From: Tissierellales bacterium
Lineage (GTDB): Bacteria; Bacillota; Clostridia; Tissierellales; Tissierellaceae
Reading direction: 5' to 3'
NCBI GenBank assembly: GCA_030146705.1
Contig: JASLBE010000007.1
Coordinates: 1 to 64,000 of the forward strand
Length of the DNA: 64,000 bases
The notes under the pieces were generated by a model that was given only the letters and a program-made list of their open reading frames with translations, made no database searches and was not told where the DNA came from. A program made the translations under genes and the position numbers. This document shows positions 1 through 8,972 of this stretch, piece by piece. Each line of letters begins with the position of its first letter. The stretch's first letter is position 1.

Positions 1-1220
1 GCCTAGTGATGGTTTTTCCTATACAAAGAATAATTATAGCCCTTAGTATAATGTTTGGTATAGGTACATCCACTTCATTTTCCAGGGCAAATGGGGAAAA
101 AAACTTTAACAAGAGTAAGGAAGTCTTGGAAAATGGTTTTAGTTTGACCATAGTGGTTATGGTGGCCTTGACCATATTTGTATCCCTATTTAAAATACCA
201 ATACTTAGGTTTTTAGGGGCAAGTGATGAAATATTACCCTTTGCCAAGGACTACTTAACAATTGTAATAATAGGCAGTACATTTTTAAGTCTAACAACCT
301 TTACATCTCATGTAATGTTGGCATTGGGAGATAGTAAGATTTCAATAATAGCCACAAGTCTAGGAGCAATTTTAAATATAATAATAGACTATATCCTAGT
401 TGTTAAATTTCATATGGGAGTAAAGGGGGCTGCAATAGCAACAACCGTTTCCCAAATTTTTGGTTTTATTTATGCCTATGGCCACCTGCACAAGGTTAGG
501 AAGCAGTATGGGCTTAAGGGCTTGGTCTTAAAGAAAAAAATAGTTATCCCCCTTATTTTAGTTGGGATATCTTCCTTTGTTATAGAGGCAGAAGATGGGA
601 TTGTAATAGCCTTTATAAATAATTTATTGGCAGAGGCCGGTGGAGATAGGGCCATAGTAATCCTAGGTGTTGTAACTAAGGTTTACATGTTTTTATTTAC
701 CAATCTATTTGGTATGTCTTCAGCTATGCAGCCAATAGCGGCCTATAATTATGGGGCTAGGAACTATGAAAGGCTTAAGTCTGTAGTTAAAAGGACAGTT
801 ATTTTTGGATTTTTAACAACAGGCTTCCTTTGGATATTAGGTATGGCCTTTACAGAAAGTATAGTAGGCCTATTTATAAAAGACGACCCTCAACTAGTAG
901 TAGATTCGGCTAAGGCCTTTAGGATTATGATTTCCCTAATGCCTGTTATATCTATTTACTATGTTTCAATATTTTATTACCAGTCAATTGGTAAGGCTAG
1001 GTATTCTGTAACTATTTCAGTTTTTAGGCAGCTAGTAGTTATGATCCCCCTTGCAATATTTTTAGTTAAGGGTATGAAATTAGGAGAGATAGGAGTTTGG
1101 ATAGCCTATCCAATTTCAGATGTCCTATCTATGGTCTTGTCTAGTATTTTACTATACAGGGAGTCAAAAATTCTTAATAAGGAAATAGACTTAGAAAAAG
1201 CCAGGCTAGAAAAGGCTTAA
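1..1220 (+). CDS. MATE family efflux transporter (5' end outside window)
   Basis: Multi-pass membrane antiporter of the MATE family, which exports drugs or metabolites in exchange for Na+ or H+. The reading frame is open to the left edge (codon 3-5 is Leu). About 405 residues are present against roughly 450 for the family, so the N-terminus is missing and the GTG/ATG codons at 6-11 are not taken as the start. About ten hydrophobic segments alternate with short loops. Family-like stretches are GIGTSTSFSRANG near the beginning and MSSAMQPIAAYNYGAR in the middle. A strong terminator follows directly. Substrate cannot be told from sequence. Confidence 0.88.
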   Translation, partial: LVMVFPIQRIIIALSIMFGIGTSTSFSRANGEKNFNKSKEVLENGFSLTIVVMVALTIFVSLFKIPILRFLGASDEILPFAKDYLTIVIIGSTFLSLTTFTSHVMLALGDSKISIIATSLGAILNIIIDYILVVKFHMGVKGAAIATTVSQIFGFIYAYGHLHKVRKQYGLKGLVLKKKIVIPLILVGISSFVIEAEDGIVIAFINNLLAEAGGDRAIVILGVVTKVYMFLFTNLFGMSSAMQPIAAYNYGARNYERLKSVVKRTVIFGFLTTGFLWILGMAFTESIVGLFIKDDPQLVVDSAKAFRIMISLMPVISIYYVSIFYYQSIGKARYSVTISVFRQLVVMIPLAIFLVKGMKLGEIGVWIAYPISDVLSMVLSSILLYRESKILNKEIDLEKARLEKA

Positions 1221-1222
1221 AG

Positions 1223-1255
1223 AAAGGAGTAGATTTTTATCTACTCCTTTTACTT
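1223..1255 (+). terminator. Rho-independent terminator after MATE gene
   Basis: Perfect 12-bp stem (AAAGGAGTAGAT / ATCTACTCCTTT) with a four-T loop, two bases after the MATE stop codon. The run of T after the stem is short. Confidence 0.8.
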
Positions 1256-1318
1256 TAAAAAATGTGATAATAATAGTATACTAGTGGTAGAATAGAAACT
1301 ATTAGAAAGGGTGGAAAT

Positions 1319-1705
1319 ATGGAAATATTTAAAAGGATATTTAGGACTACATCGGAATTATTTACCTTAGGATTTATACTATACTGGATTTATAGCTTGG
1401 TTATGAAGATTGAAACTATATACATAATAGACCCGGTCCTTTTTATTGGGGCGGTATTTATACTTTTACTGGGAGTGGTCCTAAGTAGGGAAAGATGGTT
1501 TAATGTTGCTTTTTTAAACTTTATAATTCCCTATATAGTAATAATATTTATATTATTTATAGGAATTGGCCTAGTAAACCATTTCAACCTATCAAAAGAA
1601 CTGGATATGAAGCTTGTAATTAGCATATACACAGGGATATATATAATATATTCAATAATTGACTATTTTATATATAGGAAAAATAGGAATAAAATTCATT
1701 TTTAG
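1319..1705 (+). CDS. Small four-helix membrane protein, unknown function
   Basis: I do not recognise this 128-residue protein. It has four hydrophobic segments (roughly residues 13-30, 37-55, 63-86 and 99-118), a basic C-terminus, and no visible catalytic motif. Start ATG follows an AAGGGTGG ribosome binding site. It is a single-gene unit flanked by terminators on both sides, facing the convergent sensor kinase gene. Confidence 0.65.
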   Translation: MEIFKRIFRTTSELFTLGFILYWIYSLVMKIETIYIIDPVLFIGAVFILLLGVVLSRERWFNVAFLNFIIPYIVIIFILFIGIGLVNHFNLSKELDMKLVISIYTGIYIIYSIIDYFIYRKNRNKIHF

Positions 1706-1712
1706 ACACAGG

Positions 1713-1739
1713 AAAATAGCACCCTAGGGTGCTATTTTT
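1713..1739. terminator. Bidirectional terminator between convergent genes
   Basis: 12-bp perfect stem AAAATAGCACCC / GGGTGCTATTTT with a two-base apex. It has T-rich flanks on both strands, so it can serve the small membrane protein gene and the convergent kinase gene. Confidence 0.8.
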
Positions 1740-1768
1740 ATTTACCTAAAAGTTAGATATTATGGCCC

Positions 1769-2815
1769 TTAATCAAGATTATAAAACCTTATTTCAAAGG
1801 TTAGCCCCTCATTATTAAAGGCAGTGATATCTCCTTGGTGTTTTTCTATAATTTTTTTAGAAAGACTTAGGCCAATCCCATAGCCAGGTAGGGATGTGTC
1901 CCCCCTATAAAACCTATGGAAAATCCTATCTAAAACTTTTTCATCTAGGCCAGGACCATTATCTGAAATAGATATAGACCTATAAATCGGGTTGGAATCT
2001 AGGCTAATAACCAGCCTGGACCTAGTGTGGTCTAGGGAGTTCTTTATTATATTTAAAAAGGCTTCATAAAGCCATATTTCATCCCCTAAAATATTAAAGT
2101 CTTCTCCTAGATAGACTATTTCAATGGGCCTAGTTTTTTTCAATGATCCTATTATATCTTTTATGATTTCTAGTATAGATAGGTTTTCAAACTTGTAGTC
2201 TATAGTATTGGAGTTTATTTTGGAAAGTTTTAATAGGCTAGTGGTAAAGTTATTTAGCCTAGTTAGCTCGTCCTCTAATTTACTTAAGTACTGGACTGTA
2301 TTCTCCCTATCCTCATAGATTAGCTCCACCATAAAACCTATGGAGGTTATAGGGGTTTTAAGTTGGTGGGCAATATTTGAGATGTCCTCCTTCAGGCTTA
2401 ACTTTTGTCTTGTTGCCTCTTCTTCTAAGGATTTAAGACTAACTAGGAGCTTATAGATTTCGTCTCTTAAGGGGGTGAACTTATTATTAATCTCAATGTC
2501 TAGCTTATAGTCTTGAACCTGGACTTTTTTTATACTTTCTTCTAGGTAGCTAATCTCCTTTGCAAGTTTTTTATCCTCTCTTTTTTTATAGATAAAAAAT
2601 AGGCAGTAAATTATTAAAAGGATTATAAAACTAAGGAGGACTCCATAGAACCTGTGAGAAAAAATACTTTTATTGTAGTAGCCAAGAGAGTTTAAGAGCT
2701 TATCACTATTAATATTTTTAAATTCTAGTAGCCTAGTAATAGTGGTATAGAAATAAAAGTCTAGACCAAATATTAAAATGTTTAAAATTATAAAAATTAA
2801 GATAAAATATAGCAT
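1769..2815 (-). CDS. Sensor histidine kinase (partner of adjacent response regulator)
   Basis: Membrane sensor kinase of 348 residues. Two transmembrane helices (about 3-23 and 57-77) enclose only about 30 outside residues, so ligand sensing probably depends on a partner rather than a large sensor domain. The cytoplasmic part has the HisKA H-box IAHQLKTP (phospho-acceptor His150), an N-box around NIIKNSLDH, and the ATP-lid glycine motifs DNGPGLD and GYGIGLSL. Its ATG directly follows the stop of the response regulator gene, giving a two-gene operon. A divergent ABC exporter next door suggests a VncRS- or Bce-like peptide-response module; that pairing is inferred from position. Confidence 0.88.
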   Translation of the reverse strand: MLYFILIFIILNILIFGLDFYFYTTITRLLEFKNINSDKLLNSLGYYNKSIFSHRFYGVLLSFIILLIIYCLFFIYKKREDKKLAKEISYLEESIKKVQVQDYKLDIEINNKFTPLRDEIYKLLVSLKSLEEEATRQKLSLKEDISNIAHQLKTPITSIGFMVELIYEDRENTVQYLSKLEDELTRLNNFTTSLLKLSKINSNTIDYKFENLSILEIIKDIIGSLKKTRPIEIVYLGEDFNILGDEIWLYEAFLNIIKNSLDHTRSRLVISLDSNPIYRSISISDNGPGLDEKVLDRIFHRFYRGDTSLPGYGIGLSLSKKIIEKHQGDITAFNNEGLTFEIRFYNLD

Positions 2816-3469
2816 TTAATCACCTGCAAACCTATAACCAACACCCCGGACAGTTTCAATTAGGTGGCTGTAGTTTCCTAGTTTTTTCCTAAGTCTTTTA
2901 ACAGTTGCTGAAAGGGTATTATCTTCTACAAAATTTCCAGTTAGGTCCCAGATTTCTCCTAAAATTTTATCCCTAGTAAGAGTAGTGCCTTGGTTAATTA
3001 GTAGGTAGTTTAAAAGCTGAAATTCCTTTAAGGTCAAATTTAGGGGCTTGGAATTTAGGCTGGCTTCGAAATTTTCAGTATCCAAGACTAAAGACTTATA
3101 GTTTAGCTTCTTGTCCTTGGTATGGATCCTCCTAAAAATACTTTCAATTCTAGCCTTTAAAATTGAAAGTTTAAAGGGCTTAGTAATATAGTCATCACTG
3201 AGGTTTAGCCCCCTTATTATATCTTCTTCCCCATCATTTACAGTTAGGAAAATTACTGGTGTTTTATTAAGATTGTATATATTTAAAAAATCAAAACCAG
3301 TCCCATCAGGAAGGTTTACATCTAAGATAACTAGGTCAAACCTATAGCTAAACTTGCTCTTGGAATCCTTTAAAGACCTGGCAAGGCAGACCTTATAACC
3401 CCAGTTTTCCAGGTAGGTTTTTATTCCAAAACCAAGGGTTTCGTCATCTTCTAATAGAAATATGTTCAA
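2816..3469 (-). CDS. OmpR/PhoB family response regulator
   Basis: 217-residue DNA-binding response regulator. The receiver domain shows the acidic pair LEDDE near residue 8, phospho-acceptor Asp50 (VILDVNLP) and the conserved Lys in TKPFK. The C-terminal winged helix ends in the usual VRGVGYRF. It is the first gene of the operon with the kinase, behind a GAGGTGAT ribosome binding site and a good sigma-A promoter. By position it probably controls the divergent ABC exporter and possibly itself. Confidence 0.9.
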   Translation of the reverse strand: MNIFLLEDDETLGFGIKTYLENWGYKVCLARSLKDSKSKFSYRFDLVILDVNLPDGTGFDFLNIYNLNKTPVIFLTVNDGEEDIIRGLNLSDDYITKPFKLSILKARIESIFRRIHTKDKKLNYKSLVLDTENFEASLNSKPLNLTLKEFQLLNYLLINQGTTLTRDKILGEIWDLTGNFVEDNTLSATVKRLRKKLGNYSHLIETVRGVGYRFAGD

Positions 3470-3486
3470 ATTATCACCTCAATAAT

Positions 3487-3515
3487 ATTATATAATGAAA
3501 AAAATTACTTGTCAG
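3487..3515 (-). promoter_or_regulatory. Sigma-A promoter of the two-component operon
   Basis: Read on the minus strand: -35 CTGACA (3515-3510), 17-bp spacer, -10 TATAAT (3492-3487). TGTCA occurs at 3510 and 3525, with a further GTCA at 3537, a direct-repeat arrangement that could be a binding site for the adjacent OmpR-type regulator. That role is inference only. Confidence 0.65.
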
Positions 3516-3577
3516 ACTAATTTGTGTCATAGAAAAGTCATTTAACTAGTGTATTCTTTAAGTTAGGAGGGTGAAAA

Positions 3578-4258
3578 ATGGAAATATTAAAGGTTAAAAA
3601 CTTAGAAAAAATATATGGAGAAGGAGAAATAGAAGTTAGGGCCTTAAATGGGGTAAGTTTCTCGGTGGAGAAGGGAGAAATGATTGCCGTTATGGGGCCA
3701 AGTGGCTGTGGCAAGTCGACACTCCTAAATATAATCTCTGGAATAGAAGATATAAGCAGGGGGGAAATAGAAGTTGAAAATACCAATATTTCTAGCCTGG
3801 ATGAAAATAGTTTGGCTATTTATAGGAGGAGGCAACTGGGAATAATTTATCAATTTTTCAACCTAGTAGATAACTTGTCTGTTGAAAACAATATAAAATT
3901 ACCAGTCTTACTGGATAATAAAGAGGTTGACCAAGCCTATTTCTTAGGTTTAGTTGATAGCCTGGGGATTAAGGATAAGCTAGGGGCTTTTCCAGAAAAG
4001 CTTTCTGGGGGCGAACAGCAAAGGGTGGCAATAGCAAGAAGTTTAATCTATAGACCTAGTTTAGTTCTTGCCGATGAGCCGACTGGCAACCTGGATAGGA
4101 AAAATGCCCAGGACATAATACAACTCTTTAGGCTATCTAACCTAAAGTATAAGCAGACTATGATTATAGTTACCCACGATGAAGAGGTTGCCCTAGCAAC
4201 AGATAGGATAATCAGAATGGAAGATGGAAGAATTATTAGTGATGAGGTGGTTAGGTGA
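3578..4258 (+). CDS. ABC transporter ATPase (LolD/MacB/Bce class)
   Basis: 226-residue ATPase that would power the adjacent FtsX-type permease. Walker A GPSGCGKST is at residues 40-48, the signature LSGGEQQRVAIARS at about 140, Walker B VLADEPTGNLD next to it, and the switch His in IIVTHD. The length is typical for exporters of the LolD/VexB/BceA group. The stop overlaps the permease start by four bases (GTGA), so translation is coupled. The divergent two-component operon suggests inducible export or detoxification of a peptide or lipid, but substrate is not determinable here. Confidence 0.9.
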   Translation: MEILKVKNLEKIYGEGEIEVRALNGVSFSVEKGEMIAVMGPSGCGKSTLLNIISGIEDISRGEIEVENTNISSLDENSLAIYRRRQLGIIYQFFNLVDNLSVENNIKLPVLLDNKEVDQAYFLGLVDSLGIKDKLGAFPEKLSGGEQQRVAIARSLIYRPSLVLADEPTGNLDRKNAQDIIQLFRLSNLKYKQTMIIVTHDEEVALATDRIIRMEDGRIISDEVVR

Positions 4259-6729
4259 TTTTAAAAGACTATGTAAAAGGAGAGTTAAGGAAGAATAAGA
4301 AGATATATAAGTCTACAGTTATAACCATATTTTTAGCAGTTTTAGTCCTGGCCACCTTTGTATTTGGTGTTTTTTCCTATTATAAGTCATACAGGGACTT
4401 AATTGGTAAAACAACTGGAGGATACCATTTTAGGATAGTAAGTGAAATTTCTAAAAAAGATGCTAAAAGCCTAAGGAATAACAGGCATATAAAAAAACTA
4501 GGCTTATTTTCTAGTGAACTTTTAGGAGGAGGCTTTGGATCTAAGGAGAAACTTATGCTTTTAAAGATGGATGATAATGCCTTTTCTACTATAGAGTCTT
4601 GGATAAAGGAGGGTAGCCTGCCTAGAGAAAATGAAATAATGGTTAGTAATGATATGGCTAGGGAGCTGGGCAAAAGTATTGGAGATAGGCTTGAAATAAA
4701 GGGGGAGGCCTATAAAATTTCGGCCATCTATTATGACATAACCTATGAGTTTGATGAAGTTTATAATGTATATTTAAATATTCCACAGGAAAAACTACTG
4801 GCAAGTGAAGAAAGCTTTAGCCCCTTTATATGGTATAAAAATATATTTAGGACCTATAGTTTAAGTGAGAAACTAATGGAAAACTTAGAAACTAAGGATA
4901 TAACATATAATTATAATACTTTTTACCTAGATAGGTCCTTTAGCTTTGACCCAGATGATGACTTCTTAAAGGACCATACTTTTCAAATTATATTAATTGC
5001 CTTATTTCTTATACTACTGGCTCTTTTTTACTTTATAATAAAGAACTTATTTTTATTACAGGAAAGAAAGTCTATAAGAGAGTATGCCAAGCTAAAATCT
5101 TTGGGGGCTAGAAATAAAGATATAGGAAAAATTATAAGTCTAAAGGTCTTATATCTTTCAGAAATCCCCATTATTGCTGGAATAATATTTTCAGCAGGCC
5201 TGGTAAAGTTTTTATTTTTATTTATTAATAAGACAGAGGAATATTTTTTTAAAACCAAGGGAATAGTCCAAACTGGCCTTGATTTAGATCTAGCCTTTAA
5301 CATTAAGCTAGGATTTTTAATTTACTTGCTAGCTAGTTTCCTTATCTATATAACTAGTAAAAAGCCTATGAAGAAATTAAGGGGAATCTCTATTGCCAGA
5401 GGTTTAAAAGGAGAGGTCCAGGAAAGGGCTTACAAGAAGTATGACCTCCAGTTTAAGGGGAGGATAGAAAGGGATCTTTCAAAACAATTTTATAAAAATA
5501 GTAGGAGGAACTTTTTCATATCAGGCATAAGCCTTAAGTTAGGTTTTGCCCTGATGTCTTTTATAATTATAATAGTTACCTATGTTTCTATGGAGGAAAA
5601 ATATAATAACCTGGATAAGTATAGGACCTATAATATCCAGGGGAGGTATGCCAGCCTACTTAATATAAATGATGATATGATAAGTGATTTAGAGGCTTTG
5701 GGCCTAGATGACCTTATAAACTTTAGGTCCGAAAATGTCTATATAGATTATGATGAAGAACTTATAGATGGAGGATATATAGGCTTGGGTAGTTTACCAA
5801 GACTGGAGGAGGAAATAAGTGATTTTAAAAACTTAAGACTTAATATAATAGGGTTGGAAGATGGAAAATTTAGGGAGTTTTCCAAAGCAAAGGGGCTGGA
5901 CCCTGAAGAGTATTTTGGAAATTCTAGGAAGGTAATACTTTTAAATACTATGGGTACTAAGTTTGATCTTCCCAGGTCTAAAATAAGGACTGGAAAGTTT
6001 TTAGACGATGGGGTTAAGACCCTTAACTTATCTGAATATGGACAAGTTTTAAAAACCAGGGGCTATGAGTTTAGCCTAGATGTTCAAGCCAAGATTTATG
6101 AACCACTTTTTGACTACCCCTTAAGGAAGGATATACTAAACTGCTATATGCCAAAGTCTGAATACAACAAACTAGTTGACTCCTTTGAAAAAATTGCTGA
6201 CCTAGACCAATTTGAATATTTAGCCATAAAGAGCAAAAACCTAGAAGAAGACCAAGACCTAGTTAAGAAAATTTCACTAGATTATTTTAAGGATAGGGAT
6301 TTTGACCTAGAATCCAAGATAGATGAGGAAAACTTAAGGGAAAAAAGGAATATAATAGGAAGTATCCTAGTCATTTTCTTCAGCTTATTTTTTATAGTAA
6401 TTGGATTTTCTAATGCTTACTTTGCCAGCTATAATTTGTTTTTAAACAGGAGGGAAGAACTTTTACTTTACAGGACAATTGGTATGGACAGGAAACTTTT
6501 AAAAGAAGTTTTATCCAGGGAGAGAAATAGGATAATAATAAACTTTATTTATCCTATGCCTATTATATTCATAGCCTTGAGTTTTATACTAGCTAGCTCT
6601 TCCAAGGCTTTTTCAACCCTTGATATTTTAAGAGAGGTAAATTATATATATATAGTTATATATATCCTAGTGACCTGTCTGGCTATGGTTGTTATATATG
6701 ATAGGTCTTCTAAAGAAATAATAGGATAG
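4255..6729 (+). CDS. FtsX-like ABC transporter permease
   Basis: 824-residue membrane subunit partnering the ATPase. It contains two FtsX-type units: a first helix (about 20-42), a large outside domain to about 240, three helices (about 243-365), then a repeat starting near 424 with another outside domain and three helices near 705-815. That makes eight predicted membrane helices, unlike the ten of true BceB proteins. GTG start overlaps the ATPase stop. A terminator follows after 11 bases. Confidence 0.85.
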   Translation: MILKDYVKGELRKNKKIYKSTVITIFLAVLVLATFVFGVFSYYKSYRDLIGKTTGGYHFRIVSEISKKDAKSLRNNRHIKKLGLFSSELLGGGFGSKEKLMLLKMDDNAFSTIESWIKEGSLPRENEIMVSNDMARELGKSIGDRLEIKGEAYKISAIYYDITYEFDEVYNVYLNIPQEKLLASEESFSPFIWYKNIFRTYSLSEKLMENLETKDITYNYNTFYLDRSFSFDPDDDFLKDHTFQIILIALFLILLALFYFIIKNLFLLQERKSIREYAKLKSLGARNKDIGKIISLKVLYLSEIPIIAGIIFSAGLVKFLFLFINKTEEYFFKTKGIVQTGLDLDLAFNIKLGFLIYLLASFLIYITSKKPMKKLRGISIARGLKGEVQERAYKKYDLQFKGRIERDLSKQFYKNSRRNFFISGISLKLGFALMSFIIIIVTYVSMEEKYNNLDKYRTYNIQGRYASLLNINDDMISDLEALGLDDLINFRSENVYIDYDEELIDGGYIGLGSLPRLEEEISDFKNLRLNIIGLEDGKFREFSKAKGLDPEEYFGNSRKVILLNTMGTKFDLPRSKIRTGKFLDDGVKTLNLSEYGQVLKTRGYEFSLDVQAKIYEPLFDYPLRKDILNCYMPKSEYNKLVDSFEKIADLDQFEYLAIKSKNLEEDQDLVKKISLDYFKDRDFDLESKIDEENLREKRNIIGSILVIFFSLFFIVIGFSNAYFASYNLFLNRREELLLYRTIGMDRKLLKEVLSRERNRIIINFIYPMPIIFIALSFILASSSKAFSTLDILREVNYIYIVIYILVTCLAMVVIYDRSSKEIIG

Positions 6730-6740
6730 AATTTGAGTAC

Positions 6741-6772
6741 AAAAATAGCAGCTTTTAGCTGCTATTTTTATT
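6741..6772. terminator. Terminator after ABC permease
   Basis: Perfect 12-bp stem AAAAATAGCAGC / GCTGCTATTTTT around a five-base loop. It lies between convergent genes and can act on both strands. Confidence 0.8.
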
Positions 6773-6780
6773 ACATATTC

Positions 6781-7044
6781 TTATATAAAATGTAGGACTA
6801 AATTTCCTATACTAATTATTAAACTCATTATAGAAGTTAGAAGATAGGACTTATTTTTCTTATAGCCATATTTTGAAAAAAAGTTAAAGCTTAAGGCTAA
6901 AAACAAGATACTAGTAAAACCATAGGCCTTGGTATTTCTTAGTAAGGATAGGGCAATTAAAACTAAAATTCCCAAGCTAAAGCCTAGGTTAGTAGATCTT
7001 TCAACTTCTAAAGCTTCTTTTAAAACTTCTTCTTTTTTAGACAT
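6781..7044 (-). CDS. Small membrane protein, unknown
   Basis: 87-residue protein with an acidic or polar N-terminal 20 residues and three hydrophobic stretches (about 22-35, 42-55, 66-86). Ribosome binding site is AGGAGG-like (reverse complement of gcctcct). It sits eight bases downstream of peptidase T on the same strand and may be co-transcribed with it. It resembles small multi-helix proteins of the DUF6442 type in layout, but I cannot confirm that family. Confidence 0.55.
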   Translation of the reverse strand: MSKKEEVLKEALEVERSTNLGFSLGILVLIALSLLRNTKAYGFTSILFLALSFNFFSKYGYKKNKSYLLTSIMSLIISIGNLVLHFI

Positions 7045-7052
7045 AAGGCCTC

Positions 7053-8288
7053 CTAAAGGGGATTGACATTTAATTTAATAATCTCTAAGATAACCTCCAT
7101 AGCTTTTTCCATAGTTTCCAGGGATACAAATTCATACCTACCGTGCATATTTTCCCCACCAGCAAAAATATTAGGAGTTGGAAGGCCCATATAGGAAAGC
7201 CTAGCCCCATCAGTACCACCACGGATAGGATCAGTATTAGGATCTATATCCAACCTAAGCATAGCCCTTTCAGCCAATTCCACAACCTCATAGTTTTTCT
7301 TGATAATTTCCAGCATATTATAGTAGGAATCTTCTATTTCAATAAAGACCCTATCCTCTCCTAGGTCCTTATTCATCCTATCTACCAGGTAGTGCATAGA
7401 TTTTTTCCTAGCTTCAAACTTTTCCTTATCGTGCTCACGGATTAAATAGTTTAAACTTGTTTCCTCAGGACTTCCCTTAAAACTTTCCAGGAAGAAAAAC
7501 CCCTCATAAAGTTCTGTTTTTTCAGGAACATCCCCCTTAGGTAAGGAATTTTGAAAGTCCATAGCCAGTAAAATAGAATTAACTAGTTTACCCTTGGCAG
7601 TCCCTGGGTGGACATTGGTTCCCTTAAATGTAAGCCTGGCAGAAGCAGCATTAAAGTTTTCATATTGGAGTTCTCCAAGGGGGCCCCCATCCATTGTATA
7701 GGCAAAATCTGCCCCAAAAGATTCCACATCAAAATTATTACTGCCAGTACCAATTTCTTCATCAGGTCCAAAGGCTAATTTAACTTCTCCGTGGTCAATA
7801 TCTGGCCTAGAAATCAAGTATTCCATAGCCGTAATGATCTCAGCAATACCAGCCTTATCATCTGCCCCAAGTAAGGTTGTTCCATCAGTTGTAATTAGGG
7901 TATGACCCTTATAGTTTTTAAGGTTGGGGAATTTGTCAGTAGATAAGACATATTCTCCCTTAGGATCCAAGTTAATATCAGAAATCCCATCATAATTTTC
8001 AACTATTTGGGGATTTATATTTTCAGCATTAAAATCAGCCGTATCCATATGGGCAATAAAGCCAATAGTTGGAACTTCCTTTTTAGTATTACTTGGAAGG
8101 CTAGCAGTTACAAAGCCACTTTTTTCATCATATTTACAATTCTCTAGACCCAAGTCCTTAAGTTCCTTTAGAAGCATCTTACCAAACTCTACTTGGGACC
8201 TAGTAGAGGGGATAGTTTTTGATTCAGGATTTGAGCGAGTGTTTATCTTAGCATAGCTTATAAATCTTTCTTTTAATTTATTTTTCAT
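7053..8288 (-). CDS. pepT: Peptidase T (tripeptide aminopeptidase)
   Basis: M20-family di-zinc aminopeptidase that releases the N-terminal residue from tripeptides in the cytoplasm. Metal and catalytic motifs are visible: IGFIAHMDTAD (His and Asp), LLGADDKAGIAE (bridging Asp), DEEIGTG (catalytic and ligand Glu), YTMDGG and FAGGENMHGRYEF (last His). The frame could begin seven codons earlier, but AAAGGATGG lies just before the ATG at 8288, giving 411 residues beginning MKNKLKERF, which matches the family. Confidence 0.93.
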   Translation of the reverse strand: MKNKLKERFISYAKINTRSNPESKTIPSTRSQVEFGKMLLKELKDLGLENCKYDEKSGFVTASLPSNTKKEVPTIGFIAHMDTADFNAENINPQIVENYDGISDINLDPKGEYVLSTDKFPNLKNYKGHTLITTDGTTLLGADDKAGIAEIITAMEYLISRPDIDHGEVKLAFGPDEEIGTGSNNFDVESFGADFAYTMDGGPLGELQYENFNAASARLTFKGTNVHPGTAKGKLVNSILLAMDFQNSLPKGDVPEKTELYEGFFFLESFKGSPEETSLNYLIREHDKEKFEARKKSMHYLVDRMNKDLGEDRVFIEIEDSYYNMLEIIKKNYEVVELAERAMLRLDIDPNTDPIRGGTDGARLSYMGLPTPNIFAGGENMHGRYEFVSLETMEKAMEVILEIIKLNVNPL

Positions 8289-8379
8289 ACAACCATCCTT
8301 TCTATTCATTAAAAATATTATACAATAAAAAGCAAAAAAAAACCAAGTAAGTACAAGCTTACAAGGTTTTTATAAAATG

Positions 8380-8456
8380 TGGTCGGGGCGAAAGGATTTG
8401 AACCTTCGACCCCATGGTCCCAAACCATGTGCGCTACCAAACTGCGCCACGCCCCG
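8380..8456 (-). tRNA. tRNA-Pro (UGG)
   Basis: 77-nt cloverleaf with seven-bp acceptor stem CGGGGCG / CGCCCCG, encoded CCA, T-arm GGTTCGAATCC, and anticodon stem CATGG / CCATG enclosing loop TTTGGGA, so the anticodon is TGG. It is identical to the copy 90 bases away. Confidence 0.95.
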
Positions 8457-8545
8457 ACAAATATATATAAACAACTAATAAATAGTTGGAAACAAGAGAA
8501 TAAACATAAAAAAATCAAAAGTCAAATTAAAGCAACTTTTGAAAA

Positions 8546-8622
8546 TGGTCGGGGCGAAAGGATTTGAACCTTCGACCCCATGGTCCCAAACCATGTGCGC
8601 TACCAAACTGCGCCACGCCCCG
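8546..8622 (-). tRNA. tRNA-Pro (UGG), second copy
   Basis: The sequence is identical to the 8380-8456 copy over all 77 nt including encoded CCA. The two are separated by an 89-nt AT-rich spacer, and the pair is probably transcribed together from the right. Confidence 0.95.
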
Positions 8623-8776
8623 ATACCTATGTCTCTTCCCGAGCACTATTATAGTATAGGACAAATTCTATTTAATGTCAATAGGTAAAAACACTTATTT
8701 TTGGGATATAAGGATGAATAAGAGTCAAAATCTGCCTTTAGCTAAATTTTACTAGATAACTTGATAGATTAATCCA

Positions 8777-8804
8777 TTGACTAAAGTCTTTTATAATTTA
8801 TAAT
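8777..8804 (+). promoter_or_regulatory. Sigma-A promoter for AEC transporter leader
   Basis: TTGACT, 16-bp spacer, TATAAT. The start would fall near 8811, which leaves an untranslated leader of about 160 nt before the transporter gene. Confidence 0.6.
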
Positions 8805-8811
8805 AATATCA

Positions 8812-8972
8812 AAGGGTGGTTTAATTGGGTATGAAAAAAGAGCGTATGTTATTCTAATAGATATGTTGAGGTGGTTATTAGATATAACGGGGAATATCTC
8901 AATACCTAGGCCGGTCAATATGGCCAATATATCCTCTTCGAATATTAGACATATGAATACAAGGAGGATTAT
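8812..8972 (+). promoter_or_regulatory. Structured 5' leader of AEC transporter gene
   Basis: This leader can fold as a three-way junction. The outer stem is CTAATA (8854) with TATTAG (8943) and GAGG (8868) with CCTC (8933). One arm is 8873-8906 with AGATAT / ATATCT closing loop AACGGGGA. The second arm is GGCC (8909) with GGCC (8922). A tiny frame at 8831 (MKKERMLF, then stop) precedes it. I do not recognise a known riboswitch class. The upstream 8623-8776 part shows nothing else. Confidence 0.4.

Noticed and set aside
8318..8567. Two ORFs (minus 8318-8518, plus 8379-8567) reading through the tRNA genes
   Set aside because: They are translations of the tRNA-Pro genes and their antisense, a common annotation artefact ([15 protein letters not shown] peptide).
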